A DNA stretch of 39,395 nt, from NCBI RefSeq assembly GCF_005222955.1, contig NZ_LWUA01000222.1, forward strand, positions 1 through 39,395. Direction: 5' to 3'. Numbering within the stretch: the stretch's first letter is position 1; each line of letters begins with the position of its first letter. A model generated the notes under the pieces. It searched no databases. It was given only the letters and a program-made list of their open reading frames with translations, and was not told the origin of the DNA. The position numbers were made by a program, and so were the translations under genes. Shown in pieces: positions 1 through 8,671 of the stretch. This DNA comes from Blastococcus sp. CCUG 61487 (GTDB lineage: Bacteria; Actinomycetota; Actinomycetes; Mycobacteriales; Geodermatophilaceae).

Positions 1-435
1 CTCGTGGCGCTCGATGTCGGCGACCCAGAGCCGGTCCAGCTCGGTGGCGGCGAACTGCCGGCCGACCAGGTCCGGCGCCGGCGCGTGACCGGCGGCCTGC
101 CGGGTCGTCTTCTGGCCGCGGCGGCGCCGGTGCACTCCCTCGATACCGCCCACGCTCATCAGCCGGGCGACCCGCTTGCGCGCCCAGTCGTGCCCGCGGT
201 CGCGGATCTCGGCAGTCAGCCGGCGAGCGCCGTAGACGCGCCGATGCTCGGTCCAGGCGGTGTGCAGCTCGTCGATGGCGTACGCCTCGGCCAGCTCGGC
301 CTCAGTGGGTCCGCCGCGCCGGGCGGCCCAGGCGTAGAAGGCAGTCTTGCTGACACCGAGCACTCGGCAGAGACGGCGCACGCCGTAGGTGGTCTTCTCC
401 GCGGCGATGAAGGCGAACGTCTCGCCTCGGCTCAC
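1..435 (-). CDS. IS3-family transposase orfB (DDE integrase), partial
   Basis: The minus-strand frame reads from GTG at 435 to the window edge with no stop (145 codons). The N-terminal half has the HTH_21-like region of IS3 OrfB (RRLCRVLGVSKTAFYAWAAR, then HRRVYGARRLTAEI). It ends at DRLWVADIERHE, where the first catalytic Asp of the DDE integrase domain is expected; the remaining catalytic residues lie beyond the window. The GTG overlaps the orfA stop as GTGA (432-435), so termination-reinitiation is possible. An A6G run inside orfA (minus strand, about 471-477) also permits the -1 frameshift that produces the IS3 OrfAB fusion. Its OrfB sequence differs clearly from the relic at 11211-11456, so these are different IS3 elements. 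Confidence 0.85.
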   Translation of the reverse strand, partial: MSRGETFAFIAAEKTTYGVRRLCRVLGVSKTAFYAWAARRGGPTEAELAEAYAIDELHTAWTEHRRVYGARRLTAEIRDRGHDWARKRVARLMSVGGIEGVHRRRRGQKTTRQAAGHAPAPDLVGRQFAATELDRLWVADIERHE

Positions 436-722
436 CGCCCCGTCTCCTTGGCGAAGAAGACCGCGGCTTTTTTCAAGATCTCCTTCTCGAGCTCCAGCTC
501 GGCCACCCGCCGCCGCAACCGGGCCAACTCGGCCCGCTCATCGGCGCTGACCGGACCACCCGGCGCGGCACGTTGGGCCCGCATCGCGGCGACCCAGTTC
601 CGCAACGTCTCGTGGTTGACGTCGAGCTCGCGGGCGACCTCGCGCACGCCCCGCCCGCCATCGAGCACCAACGCCGCCGCCTGCCGCCGGAACTCCTCCG
701 GGTACTTGCTGACTCTCCCCAA
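432..722 (-). CDS. IS3-family transposase orfA (HTH_Tnp_1)
   Basis: This 96-residue protein has the standard OrfA layout. An HTH domain (YPEEFRRQAAALVLDGGRG, then VARELDVNHETLRNWV) is followed by a leucine-zipper-like coiled coil (LARLRRRVAELELEKEIL) that mediates dimer formation and OrfAB assembly. The start is TTG at 722, chosen because AGGAAGGAGG lies about 8 nt upstream on the minus strand and the HTH begins right after it. Near the 3' end an AAAAAAG run in the codons for Leu-Lys-Lys-Ala is the likely programmed -1 frameshift site. Length is normal for the family. Confidence 0.9.
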   Translation of the reverse strand: MGRVSKYPEEFRRQAAALVLDGGRGVREVARELDVNHETLRNWVAAMRAQRAAPGGPVSADERAELARLRRRVAELELEKEILKKAAVFFAKETGR

Positions 723-810
723 CCGGGGCCTCCTTCCTGGCTACTGCCAAGTCTGGAGGTGTCCGGCCCGCTGGGGTCACTTCAGCAGCACCTCCAAATG
801 GAGCGAATTT

Positions 811-1911
811 CTAGGAATGCCACTTGCGCCGGCCAGCATGTCCCGCCCCACTCAAGCTGGTCACAACACGCCTTAGCTCGTCATGAAAATGGGCGGGCGC
901 CCATTTAGAGGCATGCGCACGAATGGCCGAGCGATCCCAGCTACGCGTCTCGACTTGGTCCAGTGCGGCGCGTAGAGCCAAGGTCGACGTACTGTCCACC
1001 AGGACGGTGGAGGCAGGCGACGAGGTTTCCACATATCCGCCAGCCCTTAGGGCCACTGCTGGAGTGCCGAACGCGTAACACTCCACCGGCGTCAGGCCAA
1101 AGTCTTCATCGCCAACTGCGACTAGCGCTCGGGCGCTGGCATATAGCCACCGCAACTGGGCATCACTAACCCCGACCAACCGGATGACATTCGGAGAGTC
1201 GCTTGCTTCGCCACCTACTTGCACAAGCTTGCGGGAGCCGCCGGCGAAAGCCGCCGCGATTTCCCGCGACCGTTTGTAGCCCCGCCTGCGGCTCACCGTC
1301 AGATAGAAGCCGGGCTCCAAATTGGGCACGGGTTCCTGCCTACCGTCGGGATCGAGACCACGCGGCGGATGAACCACGGTACTATCGAGACCATACAGCC
1401 GCGCAACACGGCGCGCTACATTCTTGGAATTCGTCAGGTAACGCGTACTAGAGTGTGCCGCTCGCACGTCCCATCGCCGCAGCGGGCTTAGGGAGCCAGA
1501 GATCGCTGACCGCAACCAGCGTGGCGCGCCTTGAAAGTAGGCCTCAGGCTGATAAAGCCATCGAGCAGTGTTATGACAGTAAACAACCTTCTCGCCGCGC
1601 GTTCGAACACCGTGACTCCAGCCCGAAGAGCTACATAGCACAACATCTGCATCTATCACGCCCAGCGATCTGATTGCGAGTGGAAGCAGCGGCAAAGCGA
1701 GTCGGACATCCCCACGCCAAGCAAGTAGCCGGGATAGCCAACGAACATCCCGCACATCGAACTCAGCGAACTCCTTGAACGTTGCCGCTGGGAGATACGC
1801 GGTTGTGTAGAGCGTCGCCTCGGGGAACGCCCTCATCATGTCTAAGGCAACGCGCTCTGCGCCTCCCCGCTGGGTTAGGTAATCGTGAGCAATTGCGACT
1901 TTCATTGTCAT
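811..1911 (-). CDS. GT4-family glycosyltransferase
   Basis: A retaining GT-B glycosyltransferase of 366 residues, probably adding a sugar to a lipid-linked polysaccharide repeat unit on the cytoplasmic side. The N-terminal acceptor domain starts at the first strand with MKVAIAHDYLTQ and a glycine loop RGGAER (residues 15-20). The donor domain carries the GT4 EX7E motif as E269-DFGLTPV-E277. VVYCHNTARWLY (about 109-120) resembles WbaZ-type mannosyltransferases, but the sugar cannot be assigned. I chose ATG 1911 (ATG 1905 is equally possible); upstream residues are Arg/Pro-rich and look non-coding, and neither start has a strong ribosome site. It lies 87 bp downstream of the BY-kinase gene, ends with TAG, and is the last gene of the island before the IS3 end. 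Confidence 0.85.
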   Translation of the reverse strand: MTMKVAIAHDYLTQRGGAERVALDMMRAFPEATLYTTAYLPAATFKEFAEFDVRDVRWLSRLLAWRGDVRLALPLLPLAIRSLGVIDADVVLCSSSGWSHGVRTRGEKVVYCHNTARWLYQPEAYFQGAPRWLRSAISGSLSPLRRWDVRAAHSSTRYLTNSKNVARRVARLYGLDSTVVHPPRGLDPDGRQEPVPNLEPGFYLTVSRRRGYKRSREIAAAFAGGSRKLVQVGGEASDSPNVIRLVGVSDAQLRWLYASARALVAVGDEDFGLTPVECYAFGTPAVALRAGGYVETSSPASTVLVDSTSTLALRAALDQVETRSWDRSAIRAHASKWAPAHFHDELRRVVTSLSGAGHAGRRKWHS

Positions 1912-1998
1912 TCGAGCCCCAGATTCCAAAGGGGGAGCAGGCGGCTTACAATCAGCGCCACGAGACCGTCGCTCCATGCGCGAGTCCCCAGCCAGGGC

Positions 1999-3462
1999 TC
2001 ACGTGTCCGGCCCGCTGCTTGGAGTGGATGCTGAAACTTGTGCCGCAGCGTACTCGTAGCCGTACTCGGATCCGTATCCGTCGGCCAGATACGTCTTTGG
2101 TGGCACAAAATTCAAGACCACGCCGAGGATGCGCGCGCCAACCGCCTGCAGAGTCGACGCCGCCTGCTGCAACTGCTCGCGGCGGGTGCTGCCATACCGT
2201 ACGGAGAGAACTACGCCATCCATGAATACCGCCATGCCAGCAGCATCCGCCACGGGGAGAAGTGGCGGGGCGTCAACCAGCACAAACTCATTGTCGGCAC
2301 GCAACTTCTCGATCAAGCCCATCATTTGCTTAGAAGCCAGGAGCTCCCCAGGATTGGGTGGGGTTGGACCTGCCGCGATCACCTCGAAGTTCTCGCGGTA
2401 GCTTTGCGTAACATCCCGAAGCTCCGCTGAGCCAGCCAGGACGTTGGTGAGTCCCGCACCCCCCACGAGGCCAAGGTATCGAGTGACTTTCGGACGCCGA
2501 AGATCGGCCTCAAGAACTGTCACTCGTTGGCCAGCACTGGCCAGGGCAAGAGCCAAGTTCACTACCAGCGTGGTCTTCCCCTCGGAAGGAACCGCACTTG
2601 AAACCATTATTACCTTCGGCGGCTGATCCACGCTTAAGAACTGCAGATTCGTTCGAAGTTGACGAAAGTCCTCGGCGGTGCGATGATTGTTCAGTTTATC
2701 AAAGAGGTGGGTCCCGCTCAGCCCATCCGCCCGAAGCACAGTGCCAATAATTGGCGCGCCGACGAGTTCGACCGTCTCATCACGACTCCGAACAGTCCGG
2801 TCGAGTCTGGCGCGGAGTATGGCGAGTGCAGCGCCCAGTAGCGAGCCGACGAGGATACCGACCACTGAATTTTGGAAAGTGTTCGGCGAGCTGGGCGCCG
2901 CAGGCACATCTGGGGTCTTGGTGACCGTGACGTCCACCAGAGAGGATCCATCATCGTTCGCCGTCTCGAGTTCTTGCACGAAGTCGGTGAAGGTGACGCC
3001 AATTTCCTCGGCGATTGCCGCCGCCCTCTCTGGAGATGGATCCGCGACGTCGACCTCGATCAGCACCGTGTCCGTCAAAGCAGTTGCAGTGATGCGACTG
3101 GCGAGCAGCTCTGGCGAATACGCAAGGTCCAGGCGGTCGATCACCCGGCGAGCTACTTCGTCTCCTGCAATCAGTCTCGCGTAGGAGGTCACACGAGCCT
3201 GAGAGAACTGGCTTCCAGTGAGCACGTCCGCGGTAGATGCAGCCTCCCGCGTGGACACGAACAACTGGGTGTGAGCCGTGTACAGCGGCGTCTGGAGTTG
3301 GCTGACAAGAAAAGCCGCTCCCCCGGCAGTCATCAGACCCACAAGAGGGAGCCACCAGGCACGTTTCAGTGCACCGAGGATGTCTTTCAGATCCACGATT
3401 CCCCGTTCCTTTGACGAGCGGGGCGCGCCCGACTCGTCCCAACCTGGCTCCTCGTCGAACAT
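1999..3462 (-). CDS. Wzz/BY-kinase fusion (polysaccharide chain-length regulator and tyrosine autokinase)
   Basis: This protein combines a Wzz-type co-polymerase and a bacterial tyrosine kinase of the CpsD/CapB type, controlling length and export of a surface polysaccharide. Membrane segments lie at about residues 37-54 and 200-217, bracketing the extracytoplasmic Wzz domain; the proline-rich PNTF segment just before the second helix is typical. The kinase has Walker A SSAVPSEGKTT (about 288-298), Walker A' VTVLEADLRRP (about 314-324) and Walker B FVLVDAPP (about 393-400). The tail holds five closely spaced tyrosines, the usual autophosphorylation cluster. I prefer ATG 3462 because the following codons look coding; GTG 3396 has an AAAGGA ribosome site and begins at the conserved VDLKDIL, and TTG 3480 is also open. 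The last codons contain a 15-bp match to the neighbouring IS end. Confidence 0.9.
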   Translation of the reverse strand: MFDEEPGWDESGAPRSSKERGIVDLKDILGALKRAWWLPLVGLMTAGGAAFLVSQLQTPLYTAHTQLFVSTREAASTADVLTGSQFSQARVTSYARLIAGDEVARRVIDRLDLAYSPELLASRITATALTDTVLIEVDVADPSPERAAAIAEEIGVTFTDFVQELETANDDGSSLVDVTVTKTPDVPAAPSSPNTFQNSVVGILVGSLLGAALAILRARLDRTVRSRDETVELVGAPIIGTVLRADGLSGTHLFDKLNNHRTAEDFRQLRTNLQFLSVDQPPKVIMVSSAVPSEGKTTLVVNLALALASAGQRVTVLEADLRRPKVTRYLGLVGGAGLTNVLAGSAELRDVTQSYRENFEVIAAGPTPPNPGELLASKQMMGLIEKLRADNEFVLVDAPPLLPVADAAGMAVFMDGVVLSVRYGSTRREQLQQAASTLQAVGARILGVVLNFVPPKTYLADGYGSEYGYEYAAAQVSASTPSSGPDT

Positions 3463-3748
3463 CGGGCGCAATGTCGCCAACGCCCGCTCGCTGACACCGC
3501 CTCCGACGGCAGATGCCTAGCGGGGGAGTCTAGGACCACAGTGCGGTCAAGCCGCAGCCAAAGATACGTCACATCGGATCGGCCCACCCCACTTGGGGGA
3601 CACGCAATCACTCCGCGAGGTGATTCTGTTCCGACCTCATGCCACGGTGGCCGCCAAGGCAGATGCGTCTGGGCCACCTTTGCAGACGCCCAGGGAATCC
3701 TGATACCAAGCCTCGTCGGTTCATTCGGCGAGTTCACAAGCTTCCTGC

Positions 3749-5272
3749 TCACTGGTGCCTCGACTGCGCCGTGCTGCTCGGGCTTCCGCGGCGCAGCTTC
3801 ATCTCCTGTTCGTGCTCGCCAGGTCTCGAGACACCAGTCAAGCCGGCAACAGCGATCCAGAAATAGAGCGACAGGTTCGAAGCGGTGAGCGGACCGCTCA
3901 AGTCGAAGAATAGGAAAGCAGCGACGACGGCGAAGAGCGTTATCGAAGTCACCGCGCGCGCCCCTTCCGCCTGCTGCAGCGACCTCAGGCCTACGGCTGT
4001 GGCTTTCAGCATAATTACCAGGAACAGCAACAGCCCGACTAATCCGGTTTCGAGCGTCCTTTGCAGGTAGCCGTTATCGATGTTTGCTGACGTCTGTCCC
4101 GAAGACAGACCGCTCGCCTGCCCGGCAGTTCCTAAGCCGTCCCCTAGAGGATTGGATACTATCGCCGCACCCAATGCGGGTAGGAGCGACGATCGCGCTT
4201 GAAAAGATTCGTCGTCAGCGAGTTCGCCGATGTCATAACGCTCCTCACCACCCGAACTCGCTGCAACTAGGCGGGGAAGAGTGACGACCGAGACGGCTAG
4301 GACGACTATGACCGCGATCGCTACGGCCCGGCCTTTCGAGCGGTGGAATGGAAGCGTTGCGGCTAAGGCGACGGGTACTGCGAACAGGGCAGTGCGAACG
4401 CCCGACAGCGCGAGACCAAACACCACGATCGACAGCCCTGCCATCACCCATACACGGGTTGCGACGGCAAGGCGGCCTTTCACCAGGATTACAACTAGCG
4501 CGATGGCTGAGAGACTCAAGAAGGCTGCGAATGTCCCCGGAGATTCCGCGGGCCCAAAAATCCTGAACTCACCCGGTCTAGGCAGACCGAAGCTGATCAG
4601 TACATCCTGCCTTGCTCTAAGCCAGGCCAAGTCCCAAGCCGGAGGAGCAACCCATTGCACAACCCCATACAGCGCGACAACCGGACCCAGCGCGTAGAGG
4701 CTTCGGATCATAAATCGCGCGACGTCTCCCATCCACCGACTCTGTAGCATAGCGAGCGCGGCAGCAAAAGGGAGCCCCTGGGTTACCAGCGCGAATAGCG
4801 CAGCCGGAAGACCTCCCTGTGCGACTCCGTTAACTGCTGAAACGGCGAGCCAGCCTGCGAACCACCAAAATGCCGGCGGTGAGCGATCGGGCTGTCGCAA
4901 AGCAGCAATAACCACCGGCAATAACATCACTGCTGACAAGAGGATTAGGGGATCGTTGGGAGTATATGCGTCCTCTCCGCCCGCCAATCTTCGCAATAGC
5001 GCGACGAAAGGAATGATCAAAACCGTCACTTTGATTGGCGTTTGAGCTGAGCTTCCGCTTAGCGCAACAAACAGGCCAATACCGATCACGACGATGGTGG
5101 TTGCACTTACAAAAGGAACAGCTAACGCTAGCCCGGTGGACATAACCAGCAGGGCTATGACATAGGGAGCCGAAACGGCATTCAATGTCGCCAACAGCCG
5201 GGGCGGTCCGTCCAGACCACGTCTCGCCGTCCTGGCCCGTCGGCCTGGACTCACGATCTCACGGTACCGCAC
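3749..5272 (-). CDS. O-antigen ligase/Wzy-like polysaccharide polymerase
   Basis: A polytopic membrane protein of 507 residues with about ten or more hydrophobic helices, probably polymerising or ligating polysaccharide repeat units at the outer face of the membrane. The family signature is the Wzy_C-type region: a periplasmic-facing loop after FGPAESPGTFAAFL, the segment LALSGVRTALFAVPVA, and DNGYLQRTLETGLVG followed by further helices. This is the layout of WaaL/Wzy proteins and of actinobacterial exopolysaccharide polymerases. The start is GTG 5272; no clear ribosome site is visible, and GTG 5254 (VSPGRR) is an alternative. A 286-bp gap separates it from the BY-kinase gene, so the two may have separate promoters. 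Ligase and polymerase cannot be told apart from sequence alone. Confidence 0.85.
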   Translation of the reverse strand: MRYREIVSPGRRARTARRGLDGPPRLLATLNAVSAPYVIALLVMSTGLALAVPFVSATTIVVIGIGLFVALSGSSAQTPIKVTVLIIPFVALLRRLAGGEDAYTPNDPLILLSAVMLLPVVIAALRQPDRSPPAFWWFAGWLAVSAVNGVAQGGLPAALFALVTQGLPFAAALAMLQSRWMGDVARFMIRSLYALGPVVALYGVVQWVAPPAWDLAWLRARQDVLISFGLPRPGEFRIFGPAESPGTFAAFLSLSAIALVVILVKGRLAVATRVWVMAGLSIVVFGLALSGVRTALFAVPVALAATLPFHRSKGRAVAIAVIVVLAVSVVTLPRLVAASSGGEERYDIGELADDESFQARSSLLPALGAAIVSNPLGDGLGTAGQASGLSSGQTSANIDNGYLQRTLETGLVGLLLFLVIMLKATAVGLRSLQQAEGARAVTSITLFAVVAAFLFFDLSGPLTASNLSLYFWIAVAGLTGVSRPGEHEQEMKLRRGSPSSTAQSRHQ

Positions 5273-5496
5273 AGACGAAGGTTAGCAGTCGGCCTTCGTC
5301 CGGGTGTGGCGAGGAATCTGGCGGAATCGGACCAGGGCCCGTGGCGGCTAGGCAGTTTGCGCCCGGCGAGACCTAAGAGACGCCGCCTCGAGTTCGGTGT
5401 CTGTTTACCTCCCGGCTCCAGGGTGGCTCTCAAGGCGCACCAATGGGTTTCGCCCTTCGCCTCTGCACGCCATAAGAGTCGCCTCCAGCCTCCCCG

Positions 5497-6648
5497 TCAG
5501 GTGAGCGACCGATACAGCTCCTCGATCTTGGGGACGATGCGCGCCACGGCATAAGCAGCTCCCGCTTCCATACCAGCCGCGGCCAGCCGTTCCCTACTTT
5601 CGGGACTAACCGCGAGCCATGACAGAATGCGAGCCAACTCATGGGTGTCTCCTGGCGGGTACAGGAGGCCCGTAACGCCGTCGTCGATGATCTCCAATGG
5701 ACCGCCCGCCGCGGTTGCCACCACCGGAAGCCTATGGGCCATGCCTTGCACGACCACCTGACCAAACGGCTCTGGAACGATTGAACAGTGCACAAGAACG
5801 TCCAGGGAGGCGAGAGCCGCCGAGACGTCCTCCCGGAAACCGCAGAACTCAACCTTGAAGGCGTCCAACGCGCGCGCCCGCTCCTTCAACTCGGCCGCGT
5901 AGCGTTCGTCGCCGGGAAACATCGCTTCCCCGATGATGGAGACTCGTTCCACTAGGTTGGGATCAACTTCATCGAGGGCCTTAAGAAGAACGTCCTGGCC
6001 CTTCCAGGGTGCCAATCGTCCTAAGATGCCCACCGAGATAGGCCGCTGGTCGTCCGCGACCTTTGGCCCCCCTCTGGGGACCTCAGTGGGGAGATCAATG
6101 GGTGAATATATCACGACCACTCTGCGCCGTTTCGAGATCCGCGAGCCAAGTGTCTCAGCCGTGGCCTCACTATTCGCAATCACCGCGGTAGAACCAAGGA
6201 AGATCAGCAGCCTTATGAATCTCGCCAGCCAGGCGGACATGTAATCCGTGGATAAGCGGTCTCTCAGGTGCCATACGAGGGGCTTGGCCGTCCGCATATT
6301 GGCTAGTGTGGTTACCACACCTGCCTTCAACGAGTTTGCATGCAGGATATCGGGGTCGTGCTGCCTTATCCAGGCCGCGACACCTCTAACATGCGAGAGC
6401 AGGCTGAGCGTTGCCTTTACCAAGGCGATCGGGTTTGCATTGAACGAACGAGACACGTCGGCCGGAGTCGCCGGGCCAGGGAGCACAACGACGGACGCGC
6501 GCGTCTCCGAAAGTCGGCGCACCAAGGGGCCTTCTTCCCACAGCAGCACAACCGGGTCGATGCTAGTCGGGAGTCCACGAACCGTCCGGAGCAGAGCAAG
6601 CTCGCCGCCAGAGAGCTTCGCTGTATGGTTGACGTAGCCGACCTTCAC
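5497..6648 (-). CDS. GT4-family glycosyltransferase with EX7Q variant
   Basis: A 383-residue GT-B glycosyltransferase of the polysaccharide cluster. The acceptor-domain glycine loop is KLSGGEL (11-17), with LHANS at about 102-106. The donor domain begins with GILGRLAPWKGQD (about 207-219) and has VPEPFGQVVVQGM, so the first Glu of the EX7E motif is E293 but the second position is Gln301. Related GT4 proteins with this variant are known to me, so I do not take it as inactivation. The GTG start at 6648 overlaps the upstream gene's stop as GTGA (6645-6648), indicating translational coupling with the next GT4. Acceptor and sugar are unknown. Confidence 0.85.
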   Translation of the reverse strand: MKVGYVNHTAKLSGGELALLRTVRGLPTSIDPVVLLWEEGPLVRRLSETRASVVVLPGPATPADVSRSFNANPIALVKATLSLLSHVRGVAAWIRQHDPDILHANSLKAGVVTTLANMRTAKPLVWHLRDRLSTDYMSAWLARFIRLLIFLGSTAVIANSEATAETLGSRISKRRRVVVIYSPIDLPTEVPRGGPKVADDQRPISVGILGRLAPWKGQDVLLKALDEVDPNLVERVSIIGEAMFPGDERYAAELKERARALDAFKVEFCGFREDVSAALASLDVLVHCSIVPEPFGQVVVQGMAHRLPVVATAAGGPLEIIDDGVTGLLYPPGDTHELARILSWLAVSPESRERLAAAGMEAGAAYAVARIVPKIEELYRSLT

Positions 6649-7793
6649 GAAGAGATCACGCCAGGATTGCGCTTCAGGACGTCTTGATAGACCTGGGCTA
6701 GCCTTTCCGCAGTAGCGGCGCTCGAGAAGCTACCGAGCGCTGCACGAATCTCGGCGATGCGGTCGCTCTTTGCTCGCGCTCGATCGGCCAGTGCAGTCAG
6801 AATCGCTTCGCTCAACTGATCGTCGCGGTTAGCTTGCACCAGTTGTCCTCCCGCTCGCGGCACGAAGTCATCCGGCCCTCCCGGACCCGTCGCAACCACC
6901 GGGACGCCCATTGCTAGAGCTTCCAGAACGGTTACGCCGAAGGGCTCGGGTCGCGTGGAGCAGTGGACAACCACATCGCAGCCACCCATGAGTGCAACAG
7001 CGTCGTCTCTATGGCCGAGGACTCTGACAACGTGCTCAAGGCGCCTTGCGCGGATTGTCTCACGAAGCGCCGCGCCGGTCGACCCCACTTGCTGGTAGAA
7101 CTCGCCCCCCACGATTACGACTTTGGCTTCAGGAATCGACGCAAGCACGGACGGTATTGCCCGCAATAGCACGTCATGCCCCTTCCAGGCGTCGAGGCGG
7201 CCAAACATTCCGATGACCGGCGTATCAGCCGGCCAGCCCAAGTGAGAACGGATGTCTTCTGTCGCTGGCAGGTCATCGAAGTCGATTCCGTTGGGCACTA
7301 CGGCGGAGGATGCTCGCCACACTTTCGCGTAGGCCTTCGACATATACGTAGAAGGAACCACAACGCAGGCCTTGGGGGTTATGCGTATGAGACCTTGTAT
7401 ACCTGTGGAAGTGCGACTGCGCAGGGGTGCGTCATGCAGATGCATCACCGCCGGCACCTTCGCCCAAGCTGCGGCCAAGCCTCCGATAACCGACATGCTT
7501 TCTCCGACGGTATGGACCACATCTGGGCGCACTTCGACGATGAGCTCACGAACCCGTCGAATTGCGCCGATTGCTTGAGGCACGTCACGCAAGTGGGTGA
7601 AGGGCTTCAGGAGCCGAACGTCGACCGGAGTGTCTAGCAGGTCCTTCGTGAATGGCCCATTTGCCAGGTGGGCCACCACTGGCGCGATGTTGTAGCGAGG
7701 AAGCTCCCGCAGATTGCTGAGGAGCACAACTTCCCCGCCGGCCTTATGCCCCCCGGAGTGGACAAAAAGAATTTTGATTGGACGCATGCTCAT
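6645..7793 (-). CDS. GT4-family glycosyltransferase
   Basis: A 382-residue GT-B glycosyltransferase, paralogous in layout to its downstream neighbour. The N-terminal loop is SGGHKAGGEVVLL (13-25), the inter-domain strand is VIGMFGRLDAWKGHD (193-207), and the donor-site EX7E motif is complete as E283-PFGVTVL-E291. ATG 7793 is supported by AAGGGAAAGGAA about 6 nt upstream on the minus strand; a second ATG follows at 7787. The gene is coupled by a 4-bp overlap to the next glycosyltransferase, so the two probably act in succession on the same growing repeat unit. Sugar specificity cannot be read from the sequence. Confidence 0.87.
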   Translation of the reverse strand: MSMRPIKILFVHSGGHKAGGEVVLLSNLRELPRYNIAPVVAHLANGPFTKDLLDTPVDVRLLKPFTHLRDVPQAIGAIRRVRELIVEVRPDVVHTVGESMSVIGGLAAAWAKVPAVMHLHDAPLRSRTSTGIQGLIRITPKACVVVPSTYMSKAYAKVWRASSAVVPNGIDFDDLPATEDIRSHLGWPADTPVIGMFGRLDAWKGHDVLLRAIPSVLASIPEAKVVIVGGEFYQQVGSTGAALRETIRARRLEHVVRVLGHRDDAVALMGGCDVVVHCSTRPEPFGVTVLEALAMGVPVVATGPGGPDDFVPRAGGQLVQANRDDQLSEAILTALADRARAKSDRIAEIRAALGSFSSAATAERLAQVYQDVLKRNPGVISS

Positions 7794-7835
7794 CGTGGTT
7801 CCTTTCCCTTCTCCGGATGGTTGCCACGGTGACGT

Positions 7836-8615
7836 CTAGGTTTCAGATGAGTCGTCGACTGCCTCGCCTCCCTGCGCATGAACGCCTGCGCGTTCATCGT
7901 CGCAGAAATCAGCCACAGCTTCGAACAGATAGTCATGGTGCGTCATCTGCCGTCGAAGCCGCATCCGGGGAGTCAGCAGCTCAAGCACCGCATCAGGGGT
8001 ATCGGTCTCCACTAGGAGTAGCTCCGGGCAGTGTCGGGACAAGTCAAGCCCACTGAGGACGGCCAGTTCGGCTCCTTCGACGTCCACGGAGATCAAATTC
8101 GGTCGACCAAGCCCAGATTCGTCAATCAGTTCGGACATGGTCGCGGTCGGCACTACCACTTCCCGGCGCTTCACGCCCTGCAACCGTCTGCGTTCCTGCG
8201 CGGCGCCCTGGAGTCCTTCCGCCACAGACGTAAGGTTCGAGTCTATTATCTTGATCGTTGGGGGACCCCCCGGGCCCACCAAGGCGCGATTGAAGACGAT
8301 CGACCTCGACCGCGTACGGCGACAGGCGGCAGCTAGGCGCGGGAGGGGCTCAACCAACACGCCCGTCCAGCCCAAGTGGCGCTCCAAGTACCAGGTGTTG
8401 CTCTGGTTGTATCCGTCGTTTGCACCGACCTCTAGGAAGACTCCAGGGCTCCGAGCGGCCTCCCGAACCAGGTTCTTGTCAAGCTCGTAAAGTGCGGGCC
8501 AGCTGAACCTCGTGGATCCGATTCGCTCGGAAAGCCTGACCCGTGCGATTTTTAGTTCTCGTTTCAACGTCTCTGGTGTAGCTCGCCTTAGGGCCCGTCT
8601 AAGCAAGGTAGGCAC
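7836..8615 (-). CDS. FkbM-family methyltransferase
   Basis: A SAM-dependent O-methyltransferase of 259 residues, probably methylating a sugar hydroxyl of the polysaccharide. The SAM site is VFLEVGANDGYNQSN (about 59-73), followed by WTGVLVEP (83-90) and the FkbM signature SVDVEGAELAVL (176-187). The first 40 residues form a basic lead region. The start is GTG 8615; the purine run GGAAGG is immediately next to it, which is too close for an ideal ribosome site, so the true start is uncertain. It sits 42 bp upstream of the GT4 pair in the same direction. It ends with TAG and no SECIS-like hairpin follows, so UAG is read as stop here. Confidence 0.85.
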   Translation of the reverse strand: MPTLLRRALRRATPETLKRELKIARVRLSERIGSTRFSWPALYELDKNLVREAARSPGVFLEVGANDGYNQSNTWYLERHLGWTGVLVEPLPRLAAACRRTRSRSIVFNRALVGPGGPPTIKIIDSNLTSVAEGLQGAAQERRRLQGVKRREVVVPTATMSELIDESGLGRPNLISVDVEGAELAVLSGLDLSRHCPELLLVETDTPDAVLELLTPRMRLRRQMTHHDYLFEAVADFCDDERAGVHAQGGEAVDDSSET

Positions 8616-8671
8616 CCTTCCGATTTGGGGATGTAGAGGCGTCGCTCCTCAGCCGCACCCGCGTTACCGCG

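Larger units (their letters stand above)
1..779 (-). mobile_element. IS3-family insertion sequence, left part (other end outside window)
   Basis: The element carries orfA and orfB of an IS3-type transposase on the minus strand. Upstream of orfA the minus strand contains TGACCCCAGCGGGCCGGACA (760-779), which starts with TG as IS3-family termini do. I therefore place the end at about 779. The partner inverted repeat and the target duplication lie outside the window, so the boundary rests on this one terminus. The element stops about 31 bp past the stop codon of the first polysaccharide gene, so it abuts that gene without cutting it. Confidence 0.8.

Noticed and set aside
887-906. Inverted repeat AAATGGGC/GCCCATTT near the IS end
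   Set aside because: It lies within the coding sequence of the GT4 C-terminal domain and is short (8 bp); I do not treat it as a terminator.
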